Positions 9,196 through 17,036 of a stretch of 64,000 nt of DNA are shown piece after piece. The notes beneath the pieces are model-generated. The model did no database searches. It was given only the letters and a program-made list of their open reading frames with translations, and was not told where the DNA came from. Within the stretch, counting starts at the first letter, position 1. Each line of letters opens with the position of its first letter. The stretch is from JBMYZL01 sp965661765 (GTDB lineage Bacteria > Bacteroidota > Bacteroidia > Flavobacteriales_D > Sanyastnellaceae), in contig CBFIFE010000004.1 in assembly GCA_965661765.1 (NCBI GenBank), positions 1-64,000 on the forward strand, read 5' to 3'. Made by a program: the position numbers and the translations under genes.

Positions 9196-10278
9196 ATGAC
9201 ATTTCCAATCGAATTGGATCCATACGTGCAGTTGTCGTTGGATGGGCATTGGCGCCACCCCCTGTTGGACGAGAGCATTTTGCCCGAAGATCCACTGCAC
9301 ATCGCGCTTTCTGCGTGGAAGGCTGGCAATGTGCCTTCCTTTGATATTCAATCCAAATTTGCCAAGCGAGGCTGGGCGGGCCCTTCCCGGGGAAAAGAGG
9401 CAGGTCGCAGATTCGTGGTGCGGTACGTGAATCTTGAGGCGACGGCGCGTTGCAACCAAAGGTGCAATTTTTGTCCCGTGTCCATTTCGCAGCGTCCTCC
9501 GCATGTGATGAGCATGAAGCGTTTTGAGGGGATTGTTGGGGATTTGGAATTTGCCAAGGACGATATCAAAGGCGTGTTTTTGTTTGGCTACAATGAGCCC
9601 AGTTTGGACCTTTCCTTGTTGGAACGTGTGGCGGTTTTGCGACAAAACAACCTTCCGGTTGCTCTGAATACCAACGGCTCGGGCTTTGCACCCAAGTTGA
9701 CGGATGCGCTTCGGTCAATTGGAGGAATTGCCCATTTGAGCGTCAATTTGAGTACGCTGGATCCAGAAAAATATAGGCTCACCCGCGGGCACAATCACCT
9801 GGATCAGGTCTTGCGGAATTTGGATTATTTGTCCAAGGCACCTGTGGCGGAAAAAATGGTGATTGCAGTTCTGGATCCGAACCCGGATGCGCTCGCCTCT
9901 TCAGCTGCAGCGATTGCTGAGCGTTTCCAAGATTCGCCATTTCACGTACAAGCATATCCCACGATGAACCGAGCAGGACTTGTTCCAGAAGCGGGTAAGG
10001 CCTACAACCACAAAGGGCTCATGGGGTGTGACTGCATGGGGTCAAGAGCGGTTGAACACATTCAAATCGACGCAGAAGGGAATGTCATTTTGTGTTGTCA
10101 GGATTACCACAGCGAAGCGCGAATGGGTCATTGGCAGCAGCCGGGGGATATGATGCGCATATTGTCGAGCGATCGTGCCCGAGACTTGAGAAATCTGGTC
10201 CATGGCGTGGTCGAAGCGCCCGATGACTTCGTGTGCCGAAAATGTGAATTTGCTTTGGCCAAAAAGCCAGTTGAATGA
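9196..10278 (+). CDS. Radical SAM/SPASM domain protein
   Basis: A 360-residue enzyme. The radical SAM cluster motif is CNQRCNFC (Cys86, Cys90, Cys93), preceded by the strand VVRYVNLEATA. A C-terminal SPASM-like region adds cysteines for auxiliary iron-sulfur clusters: GCDCMG, ILCCQDY and FVCRKCEFA. An unusual N-terminal extension of about 70 residues has no motif I recognise. SPASM enzymes modify peptides or sugars (for example sulfatase or peptide maturation, and aminoglycoside dehydrogenation). Here the neighbours are a methyltransferase, a PIG-L deacetylase and glycosyltransferases, so modification of a glycan or glycosylated metabolite is more plausible than peptide maturation. It overlaps the next gene by 4 nt (ATGA). 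Confidence 0.8.
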   Translation: MTFPIELDPYVQLSLDGHWRHPLLDESILPEDPLHIALSAWKAGNVPSFDIQSKFAKRGWAGPSRGKEAGRRFVVRYVNLEATARCNQRCNFCPVSISQRPPHVMSMKRFEGIVGDLEFAKDDIKGVFLFGYNEPSLDLSLLERVAVLRQNNLPVALNTNGSGFAPKLTDALRSIGGIAHLSVNLSTLDPEKYRLTRGHNHLDQVLRNLDYLSKAPVAEKMVIAVLDPNPDALASSAAAIAERFQDSPFHVQAYPTMNRAGLVPEAGKAYNHKGLMGCDCMGSRAVEHIQIDAEGNVILCCQDYHSEARMGHWQQPGDMMRILSSDRARDLRNLVHGVVEAPDDFVCRKCEFALAKKPVE

Positions 10279-11609
10279 TGACAACCGATGCCATCCGACG
10301 TCGTCTAGCTGATTTGCAACTCCATCCGGGACCCTGCACCCCGAATGCCTTTCTGTTGCTACAACAAATCCCGCTCGAAGCGCAACAAATTGTCCCTTTG
10401 CAATTGCTGGAGCGCATGCTGACCTGCATCGCAGTGGGAGATGTTGCTGGTGACGTTCTCGTCCGCGGAGAGGTGGACGAGTTGATGGTGTTGTTTGTTT
10501 TGCTCGTTTTGCAGGAGCGTGGTCTGAGGGACCGAGACATCTGGGCAGACGTTCGTCCTGGCTTCGATGAAAGTTTGCTCCGGGAGGCAGCCCAGCGTTG
10601 CCAGATTCGGTTTGACCGCTCTCTCAGGTTGGACTGGCAAGCGGGTCAAGGCAGGGCATGGGCGTTGGTTGTCTCTGCAGATGCCGCGGATTGGCAATCG
10701 GTCTCGCCCGGCGGTTTGGTTTTCCCCGGGGCTCCCTCACCACACGGGCTGGAACCCATGGTGTCCATCCCTGGCGCATTTCGAGTTGCCTTCGCCAAAA
10801 ACGATGAAGCCGAAAGGGCGCAGCAGCGCCTGGAGATCGCAGATTTGTCCGTTTCGACATTCAACCATGATCGCTTGGCTCATCTCAGTGAAACGCTGGC
10901 CGAGCGGACGGCTTTCGCCACAGAGTGGCGTCGCATGTTTTGTGAGCCGACGCGCATGGATTTCCTCAATCATTGTTTGGCCTCCCGTGATTTGCGAGAT
11001 TATTTGGAAATCGGGGTGAACAATCCTGAAAGTTGCTTTGACAATATCCAGACGCCGCGCAAATGGAGTGTTGACCCAGGCTTGGAATACGCACCCAACC
11101 CCGTGGACTTTCCCATGACCAGCGATGCCTTTTTTGAAGCACTTGCTGCGGGGAAGTTGGATTGCGATCGCCTGCCGCTGCCCGCGGATCGCAGGTTTGA
11201 TTTGGTGTTCATTGATGGTTTGCACCGCGCGGAGCAGGCATGGCGCGACATTGAACACGCACTTGATCATCTGCGTCCAGGGGGAATCATTGTGGTTCAC
11301 GATTGCCTGCCGCCAAATGAGCATTGTGCAATGGATGTCTTTCCCCATTCGCCCAGTGCTGTGACATCCAATTATTGGCAGGGGTCCACTTGGCGCGCCT
11401 TCGAACGCTACTGTCAATTGGGCGCTCACCATGCTTATGTCGTGGATGCAGATTCGGGCATGGGCGTGATTGATTCTGCACAGCCAGCGGGTCGCCGCCC
11501 GGCCCCAAATCCTTTTCTCGTCCTTGCCAATTATGCGCCGGATCTTCGCGATGCTGGCCTCCTGAAGACCTTCGATGAAGGCTGCGAGGAAATTCGCGCA
11601 TCCGCATGA
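10275..11609 (+). CDS. Class I SAM-dependent methyltransferase with long N-terminal extension
   Basis: A 444-residue protein. The C-terminal half is a methyltransferase of the Methyltransf_24 type: a glycine-rich first strand (YLEIGVNNPES, near residue 252), the acidic strand-2 region (WSVDPGLEYAP), and the strand 4-5 signature (FDLVFIDGLHRAEQAWRDI, then LRPGGIIVVHDC). Such domains occur in polysaccharide clusters and methylate sugars. The first 230 or so residues are rich in hydrophobic helix and match no family I recognise. ATGA overlaps at both ends couple it to the radical SAM gene and to the deacetylase-glycosyltransferase. The acceptor is unknown. Confidence 0.75.
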   Translation: MMTTDAIRRRLADLQLHPGPCTPNAFLLLQQIPLEAQQIVPLQLLERMLTCIAVGDVAGDVLVRGEVDELMVLFVLLVLQERGLRDRDIWADVRPGFDESLLREAAQRCQIRFDRSLRLDWQAGQGRAWALVVSADAADWQSVSPGGLVFPGAPSPHGLEPMVSIPGAFRVAFAKNDEAERAQQRLEIADLSVSTFNHDRLAHLSETLAERTAFATEWRRMFCEPTRMDFLNHCLASRDLRDYLEIGVNNPESCFDNIQTPRKWSVDPGLEYAPNPVDFPMTSDAFFEALAAGKLDCDRLPLPADRRFDLVFIDGLHRAEQAWRDIEHALDHLRPGGIIVVHDCLPPNEHCAMDVFPHSPSAVTSNYWQGSTWRAFERYCQLGAHHAYVVDADSGMGVIDSAQPAGRRPAPNPFLVLANYAPDLRDAGLLKTFDEGCEEIRASA

Positions 11610-13141
11610 AGGAACAAGACAGAATCCCCTTTTTTTCCAAGTTGCTTCCGGGCAAGCGCGTGACCGTTTTTGCTCCGCATGCAGATGACGAGACGCTCGG
11701 TTGCGGCGGTGCCATATTGCAGCACAAGCGCTCAGGAGCCCAGGTTCGCGTGGTGGTCTTGACCGACGGGGCCGCCGGTGGGGATGCGGAAACGCGGCGG
11801 CGCGAAGTCGCTGCGGCCTGCCAGCTTTTGGGTGTGGATGCATTGGAGCTCTGGACCTTCGCGGATCGTTCGTTGTCCACTGCGTTGGGTCCCCTCACAG
11901 ACCAAATCCAGGCCGAACTCCTCGCACACCCCTCGGATTTGGTCTATGTTGCCTCTCCTTGGGAACTCCATCCAGACCATGAAGCGGCAGCAACAGCCGT
12001 CTGGCAAGCCATTGCACGCTTGCCTTCCGCCCCGAGGCATGTGGCATTTTACGAGGTCGGAACGCCCCTCCAGCCAAATGTGTTGACGGACATCAGCGAC
12101 GTTGTGGCGGAGAAGCGCAACGCCGCAAGTTGCTTTCAGAGCCAATTCCATACGATTCCCTACCACGATTTGGCCATTGCACTGAATGCCTTTCGCAGCT
12201 TGACCCTGCGCGATCACGGGACAACGCATGCAGAGGCGTTCTACGCATTTCCGGGGACCGCAGCGTGCTCCATGACGCTTTCGAGGCGGATGCACCCTGC
12301 GTTTGGCGTGGTGCCATTGCCCGCAGGGCCTCAGCCGCTTTCGGAATGGCCAGAGGAGACCATCGGTTCAGCGTGCATGGACGCGAGCGTCATTGTGCGC
12401 ACAAAGAACAGACCGCATTTGTTGAAGAACGCCCTGGCTTCCATCGCCAAGCAGACCACGCGTCCCCTTGAAATTTTGGTGGCCAACGATGGCGATCCGG
12501 TTCCTTCGGGGATGTTGAAGGCGGTGCCTGGCGTGCGGATTCGCGAATTGATGCTGCAAGGTTTGGGCAGATCTGCGGTTTGGAACCGAGCGGCAGCGGT
12601 CGCCGAAGGAGCCTGGTTGTTGGTTTTGGATGACGATGACGTTTGGTTTCCCAACCACATTGCCAAATTCAATGCGATGCAGTTGGATGCTTGCGATTTC
12701 ATGTACAGCGATGCTTTGCGGTCGAATTGGCAAGTTCAAGAAGGCGAATCGGATTGGCTGCTCGTGGAGGGTCCTTTCCCATTCAAAGGAGGCCCTTTCA
12801 GTTTGTCTCGACTGTTGACACAAAACTTCATCCCCACGTGCGGATGGGCCATCCGACGAACACATTTTTTGTCCGTGGGCGGCATTGATGAGACTTTGGA
12901 CCTCCTTGAAGATTGGGATTTCCTCCTCCGGGCTGCTCGCAATCCATCGCGCATCGGATATACAGGCGCGACAACATCGGAGATTCGGCATTGCATCAAT
13001 CGCGGTGCGGCCCAGGATTGGCTGCGTGCCAGAAAGCAGGTGCAAAGAAAATATCCCGACCTTTTCACAGTGGACCAAATGGCGGAACTCCTTGAGGCCC
13101 TTTCGATTGAGAACGACCTGTTGACTGCGCTGAAAACATGA
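11606..13141 (+). CDS. PIG-L/LmbE-type deacetylase fused to a family 2 glycosyltransferase
   Basis: A 511-residue bifunctional protein. Residues about 17-230 form a PIG-L (LmbE) zinc deacetylase with the metal site PHADDE at residues 24-29 and the distal HPDHE (ELHPDHEAAATA). This family removes acetyl groups from N-acetylglucosamine units in glycolipids and thiol or antibiotic precursors. Residues about 255-500 form a GT-A family 2 transferase (ASVIVRTKNRPHLLKNALAS) with an acidic metal-binding run LDDDDVW near residue 338 and a late region SVGGIDETLDLLEDWDF typical of GT2. The arrangement suggests that a sugar is deacetylated and transferred by one polypeptide. ATGA overlaps join it to both neighbours. 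Confidence 0.82.
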   Translation: MKEQDRIPFFSKLLPGKRVTVFAPHADDETLGCGGAILQHKRSGAQVRVVVLTDGAAGGDAETRRREVAAACQLLGVDALELWTFADRSLSTALGPLTDQIQAELLAHPSDLVYVASPWELHPDHEAAATAVWQAIARLPSAPRHVAFYEVGTPLQPNVLTDISDVVAEKRNAASCFQSQFHTIPYHDLAIALNAFRSLTLRDHGTTHAEAFYAFPGTAACSMTLSRRMHPAFGVVPLPAGPQPLSEWPEETIGSACMDASVIVRTKNRPHLLKNALASIAKQTTRPLEILVANDGDPVPSGMLKAVPGVRIRELMLQGLGRSAVWNRAAAVAEGAWLLVLDDDDVWFPNHIAKFNAMQLDACDFMYSDALRSNWQVQEGESDWLLVEGPFPFKGGPFSLSRLLTQNFIPTCGWAIRRTHFLSVGGIDETLDLLEDWDFLLRAARNPSRIGYTGATTSEIRHCINRGAAQDWLRARKQVQRKYPDLFTVDQMAELLEALSIENDLLTALKT

Positions 13142-15795
13142 AACGAGCCCCCTCCTCTCCGCCGAAGGTCTGGTGGATGCTGCCGCCGCAACATGAGCCC
13201 AGCCGTGGTGCAGACATGCTTTGGGTCGTCGCGGACATCGCTGTTGAACTGGGCATCGGAGGGGGGTTGGTTTGCCTTTCTGACGTTCCTGCGCCCAATC
13301 CCCAAGCGGCCCATGCGCCCGTGATCGCGTCATTGGCCGATGTCCTTACGGAAGGGGTGCAGCCGCATGACATTTTGTTTGTCAATCGGGTCAGTGATTT
13401 GGCGGAATTGTCCTGGCCGGGCCAGTGCTGGCTATTTGTTCAGGGCACTTCCACGTTGATGCTTGGGTTGATGGATCACAGCAACTTGCAGAAAGCAGGT
13501 GTCCAGGGGGCTTGGGCAGTGATGCCGCATTTGGTGGAGGTGATCGAGCGTTGGTCCCCGCTGCCCTTGGGGTGGCACTTGGTTCCCGCTTGTGTGGGAT
13601 GGGCAGATGCGGTTCCCTTGGGCATCCTGCCTTGGGGTGAGCGTCCGAAGGAGTTGGTCTTGTATCCGAAAGGGATGTATACAAGTTTGGGCCAAATGGA
13701 CCATGCCTTTCTCACCGCAACGCTTTCGCGAGTTGCAGAAACGAGCGGTTGGCGAGTCACGCAACTCCAAGGCATGTCCCCAGAAGAGGTCGAGGCGTTG
13801 TTCCGGCGTGCGCGGTTGTTCATCAACACGAACACATTTGAATCGTTGAATGCCTCGGTGGTGGAGGCCATGGCAGGAGGTTGTTTGGTTCACACGTACA
13901 ATGCCATCGGTGGCGTCGACCTCCTTGAGGAGGGTCGCAACGCCAGGGTTTTCGAGAACTTGGATGTTTTTGCACAACTTTCAGCGGCAGTTGAAGTCAT
14001 GACGGCGGACGAGGCATTCCTGCCTGAGGCGACCCGCATGCAAGCCGCGGGTTGGGCAACAGCGCAGCAATACAGCCGTGCACAAACCCGAGCGGCAATG
14101 GAAAAGTGGTGGGCCCAAATGGCCCCGCGTCCAGCTGAGTGCGCCATCACCGTGGTCATCCCGACCATGTGGCGTTCGTCAAAAACACCTGATCTCCTCC
14201 GGGCTTGGCAGGCCGTGCCCAATGTGGAGGTTTTGGTGATCGACAACGAACCCGCATCTCGTCCGCCGGGCATTTCAGGAGAGCGGTGGTTGGAACAGTC
14301 CGAAAACATTGGGGTGAATCCGGCATGGAATTGCGGCGCATCCGTTGCCCGCGGGGCGGTTTTGGTGCTGTGCAATGACGACATCCTCTTCGATGCACCG
14401 CGTTGGGCCCCCGTTCTTGTGGAGGCGTTGGCGCAGCGTCCCTTGGGAATCTTGGGCCTGCATCCCATGGGGTTCAACCGCACGGATGAGATGCTGGGTT
14501 CGGATGTTGGCGCTTGCACTGAAGGTCATTTTGTCGGGTTGGGTTGGGGCTGCCTTTTGGCTTGCCGTGCATCGGACTACCGACAAATTCCGAAGGGACT
14601 CCGGATCAACTGGGGAGACCAATGGCTTGCGGAGCAATTGGTGCCATATTCCATGGCGATTCCCATGGTTTTCGAGGCCTCCGCCACGTCATCGGACGCG
14701 GTGTTCACGTCGACAAAGAAACAGGATGATGCCGTGGCCTTTTCACTGGGCATGCGCTATCCCACCAGACCGAGGCCCGAAGATTTGCCTGCTCGGCAAC
14801 TCGATGGCACTGCATTCACCCTCCGATTGGCAACCCCATCCGATCAATCCGAAATTGCCGCTGGTTTTGCCGAAGCTTTTCACCACGAACGTTCGGAGGA
14901 GGAATGGGCTTGGCGCTATGACCGGCCGTGGCACCCTTCCATTCGTCAGGTCGGATGTGACCCGGAAGGCAAAATCGTCGCTCATGTCGGCTGGTACACC
15001 GATCGCGCCCAAATCCAAGGGCATCCTGTGCTTTGCATGCAAGGGGGAGACGTCTTTCGGGTCAGTCCAGTCTCACGAAAGGATTTGTCGCTCATTTCGG
15101 CGCTCCATCTGGACATGTTTGCACAGCTTGACAAAGCGCAAAGCATTGCTTGGACCTTCGGCTTTCAAGCACCCAAGATTCGTGCTCGGAGCGCCCGGAG
15201 TTACGGAACGCACATCGTCGAACCCTTGATGGCTTACAGCCGCTCAACAGCATCACCCGGCCGCGGGCTTCGTCTGCCTTGGAAACAACCACGAGCCACG
15301 ATCCTTGATGCTGTGGACCAAGGTTTGGCAGTGTTGCTCGATGAATTGTGGCAAAGGTGCATGCCACGGTATTTCGTTTCCCTCATTCGAGATGCCCAGT
15401 GGTTCACATACCGCTACGACCGGCACCCTTCTCGCCGATACCACCACGTGGCCGTCAAGAATCATCACGAAGTTCTGGTCGCCTGGGGTGTTGTGGGGGA
15501 ACGCCTTGGGTCTGCGATGCTGATCGATTTCATCTGGGATGGCGCCCGATCCAAAGACTTTGAAGCCCTGTTGCATGGTGCCACCGAGCAAGCGCGTGAA
15601 TTGGGCCATTCCACCATCAGCACCTGGGTGTTGGGAGACCCAGAGGCCCAAAAGCTGCTCGAACAGAACGGCTGGCACACGGGCGAAGATCCGCAGCAGC
15701 TTGGCATTGCCATACGCCATGTCCACCCTGCCTTGCACCCCTCGGACATTCGAGGCCGGCACTACGTCACAGCCGGCTACTCCGACCTCGTCTAA
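13138..15795 (+). CDS. Three-part fusion: glycosyltransferase, GT2-like domain and GNAT acetyltransferase
   Basis: An 885-residue protein with three recognisable parts. Residues 1-325 resemble a GT-B glycosyltransferase: the segment FINTNTFESLNASVVEAMAG near residue 222 is the nucleotide-sugar-binding C-terminal motif. Residues about 334-540 resemble a GT2 transferase (ITVVIPTMWRSS, then LVLCNDDILFD). Residues about 559-885 resemble a GNAT N-acyltransferase (FTLRLATPSDQSEIA, then GKIVAHVGWYTD). It overlaps the upstream deacetylase fusion by 4 nt. A deacetylase followed by an acyltransferase would fit exchange of an acetyl group for another acyl group on an amino sugar, which is inference. It ends at TAA and faces gmd across a 9-nt repeat block. 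Confidence 0.72.
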   Translation: MKRAPSSPPKVWWMLPPQHEPSRGADMLWVVADIAVELGIGGGLVCLSDVPAPNPQAAHAPVIASLADVLTEGVQPHDILFVNRVSDLAELSWPGQCWLFVQGTSTLMLGLMDHSNLQKAGVQGAWAVMPHLVEVIERWSPLPLGWHLVPACVGWADAVPLGILPWGERPKELVLYPKGMYTSLGQMDHAFLTATLSRVAETSGWRVTQLQGMSPEEVEALFRRARLFINTNTFESLNASVVEAMAGGCLVHTYNAIGGVDLLEEGRNARVFENLDVFAQLSAAVEVMTADEAFLPEATRMQAAGWATAQQYSRAQTRAAMEKWWAQMAPRPAECAITVVIPTMWRSSKTPDLLRAWQAVPNVEVLVIDNEPASRPPGISGERWLEQSENIGVNPAWNCGASVARGAVLVLCNDDILFDAPRWAPVLVEALAQRPLGILGLHPMGFNRTDEMLGSDVGACTEGHFVGLGWGCLLACRASDYRQIPKGLRINWGDQWLAEQLVPYSMAIPMVFEASATSSDAVFTSTKKQDDAVAFSLGMRYPTRPRPEDLPARQLDGTAFTLRLATPSDQSEIAAGFAEAFHHERSEEEWAWRYDRPWHPSIRQVGCDPEGKIVAHVGWYTDRAQIQGHPVLCMQGGDVFRVSPVSRKDLSLISALHLDMFAQLDKAQSIAWTFGFQAPKIRARSARSYGTHIVEPLMAYSRSTASPGRGLRLPWKQPRATILDAVDQGLAVLLDELWQRCMPRYFVSLIRDAQWFTYRYDRHPSRRYHHVAVKNHHEVLVAWGVVGERLGSAMLIDFIWDGARSKDFEALLHGATEQARELGHSTISTWVLGDPEAQKLLEQNGWHTGEDPQQLGIAIRHVHPALHPSDIRGRHYVTAGYSDLV

Positions 15796-15919
15796 CCCCC
15801 CCTTCGTCCCTCCTCGCCTCCCTGGTCACCCTCGTTCCCTAGTCACCCTAGTCACCCTAGTCAACCCTAGTCCCCCTCGTCTCCCTAGTCACCCTAGTCC
15901 CCCTGGTCCCCCCTGGTCA
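15796..15919. repeat. 9-nt tandem repeat block between convergent genes (block 1)
   Basis: The whole interval between the fusion gene and gmd consists of imperfect copies of CCCTAGTCA (variants CCCTGGTCA and CCCCCTCGT). Read on the gmd coding strand it is a G-rich series, GGGTGACTA. The last unit, CCCTGGTCA, contains the TGA stop of gmd at 15917-15919. No spacer sequence or flanking duplication is seen. Related blocks occur at 30371, 30545, 33961, 44488 and 44757. Confidence 0.85.
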
Positions 15920-17008
15920 CTCGTATTGGTTCAAGACCTCATGCCCACCATCGAGCAAGTACTTGTCCCTTTCGAAAAGCTTGATGTCCGAAGCCACCAT
16001 TTCGCTGCACAACTGCTCCAAGGTGTGGGTCGGCTCCCAGCCCAGGACTCGCTTGGCCTTGGACGCATCGCCCACCAACAACTCGACTTCTGCCGGGCGG
16101 AAATACCGCGGATCCACTGCGACCCGGAGCGCACCTGTGGCTTTGTCGAAGCCCTTTTCGTCCACGCCCTCGCCCTCCCAATTCAGCTCCACCCCGACCT
16201 CAGCAAAGGCCATGTTGACAAAATCTCGAATCGGAACGGTCCGACCCGTGGCCAACACATAGTCATCGGCGGTGTCCTGCTGCAGCATGCGCCACATCCC
16301 CTCGACGTAGTCCTTGGCATGCCCCCAGTCCCGCTTGGCGTCGAGGTTGCCGAGGTGCAACGTCTCTTGCAATCCCAGGTGAATCCGGGCCACGCCGCGA
16401 GTGATTTTCCGTGTGACAAAGGTCTCTCCGCGAAGCGGGCTTTCGTGGTTGAACAAAATTCCGTTCGAGGCGTGCATGCCGTAGCTCTCGCGGTAGTTTT
16501 TGACAATCCAAAACCCATAGAGTTTCGCCACCCCGTATGGACTGCGGGGATAGAACGGCGTGGTTTCGCTCTGGGGAACTTCTTGAACGAGGCCGTAGAG
16601 CTCGGAAGTGGAGGCCTGGTAAAACCGCACGTTCTTTTCCATGCCCAGAATCCTCATCGCCTCGAGGATGCGCAAGGTCCCGATGCCATCTGCATTCGCC
16701 GTGTATTCCGGCGTGTCAAAACTCACCTTGACGTGGCTCATCGCAGCGAGGTTGTAAATCTCGTCAGGTTGAACTTCTTGGATGATCCGAATCAGGTTCG
16801 TGCTGTCCGTCAAATCGCCGTAGTGCAGCTTCAAGCGAATGTTCTTCTCGTGCGGATCTTGGTACAGGTGGTCGATTCTGTCTGTATTGAACAAGGACGC
16901 ACGACGCTTGACGCCATGCACTTCATACCCCTTTTCGAGCAACAATTCCGTCAAGTATGCCCCATCCTGTCCCGTGATGCCAGTGATCAGCGCTCGCTTT
17001 TGTCCCAT
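15917..17008 (-). CDS. gmd: GDP-mannose 4,6-dehydratase
   Basis: A 363-residue short-chain dehydrogenase-like enzyme that converts GDP-mannose to GDP-4-keto-6-deoxymannose, the first step to GDP-L-fucose, GDP-rhamnose or GDP-perosamine. It shows the NADP-binding GITGQDGAYL near the N-terminus, the Gmd-specific VHGVKRRASLFNTDRIDHLY, and the catalytic YGVAK tyrosine and lysine after SPYG. I chose the ATG at 17008 because MGQKRALITG aligns with the family start; a TTG at 17029 would lie inside the -7 box. The partner GDP-L-fucose synthase gene is 23 kb away (40050). It follows the large glycosyltransferase gene with a 28-nt gap but has its own promoter. Confidence 0.96.
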   Translation of the reverse strand: MGQKRALITGITGQDGAYLTELLLEKGYEVHGVKRRASLFNTDRIDHLYQDPHEKNIRLKLHYGDLTDSTNLIRIIQEVQPDEIYNLAAMSHVKVSFDTPEYTANADGIGTLRILEAMRILGMEKNVRFYQASTSELYGLVQEVPQSETTPFYPRSPYGVAKLYGFWIVKNYRESYGMHASNGILFNHESPLRGETFVTRKITRGVARIHLGLQETLHLGNLDAKRDWGHAKDYVEGMWRMLQQDTADDYVLATGRTVPIRDFVNMAFAEVGVELNWEGEGVDEKGFDKATGALRVAVDPRYFRPAEVELLVGDASKAKRVLGWEPTHTLEQLCSEMVASDIKLFERDKYLLDGGHEVLNQYE

Positions 17009-17026
17009 GTCAATGCAATTGAATTG

Positions 17027-17034
17027 CAAATATA
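17027..17034 (-). promoter_or_regulatory. -7 promoter element of gmd
   Basis: The minus strand reads TATATTTG, an exact TAnnTTTG match, 18 nt before the chosen gmd ATG. The position makes the upstream TTG start untenable. No TTTG -33 element is present at the usual spacing. Confidence 0.5.
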
Positions 17035-17036
17035 CG

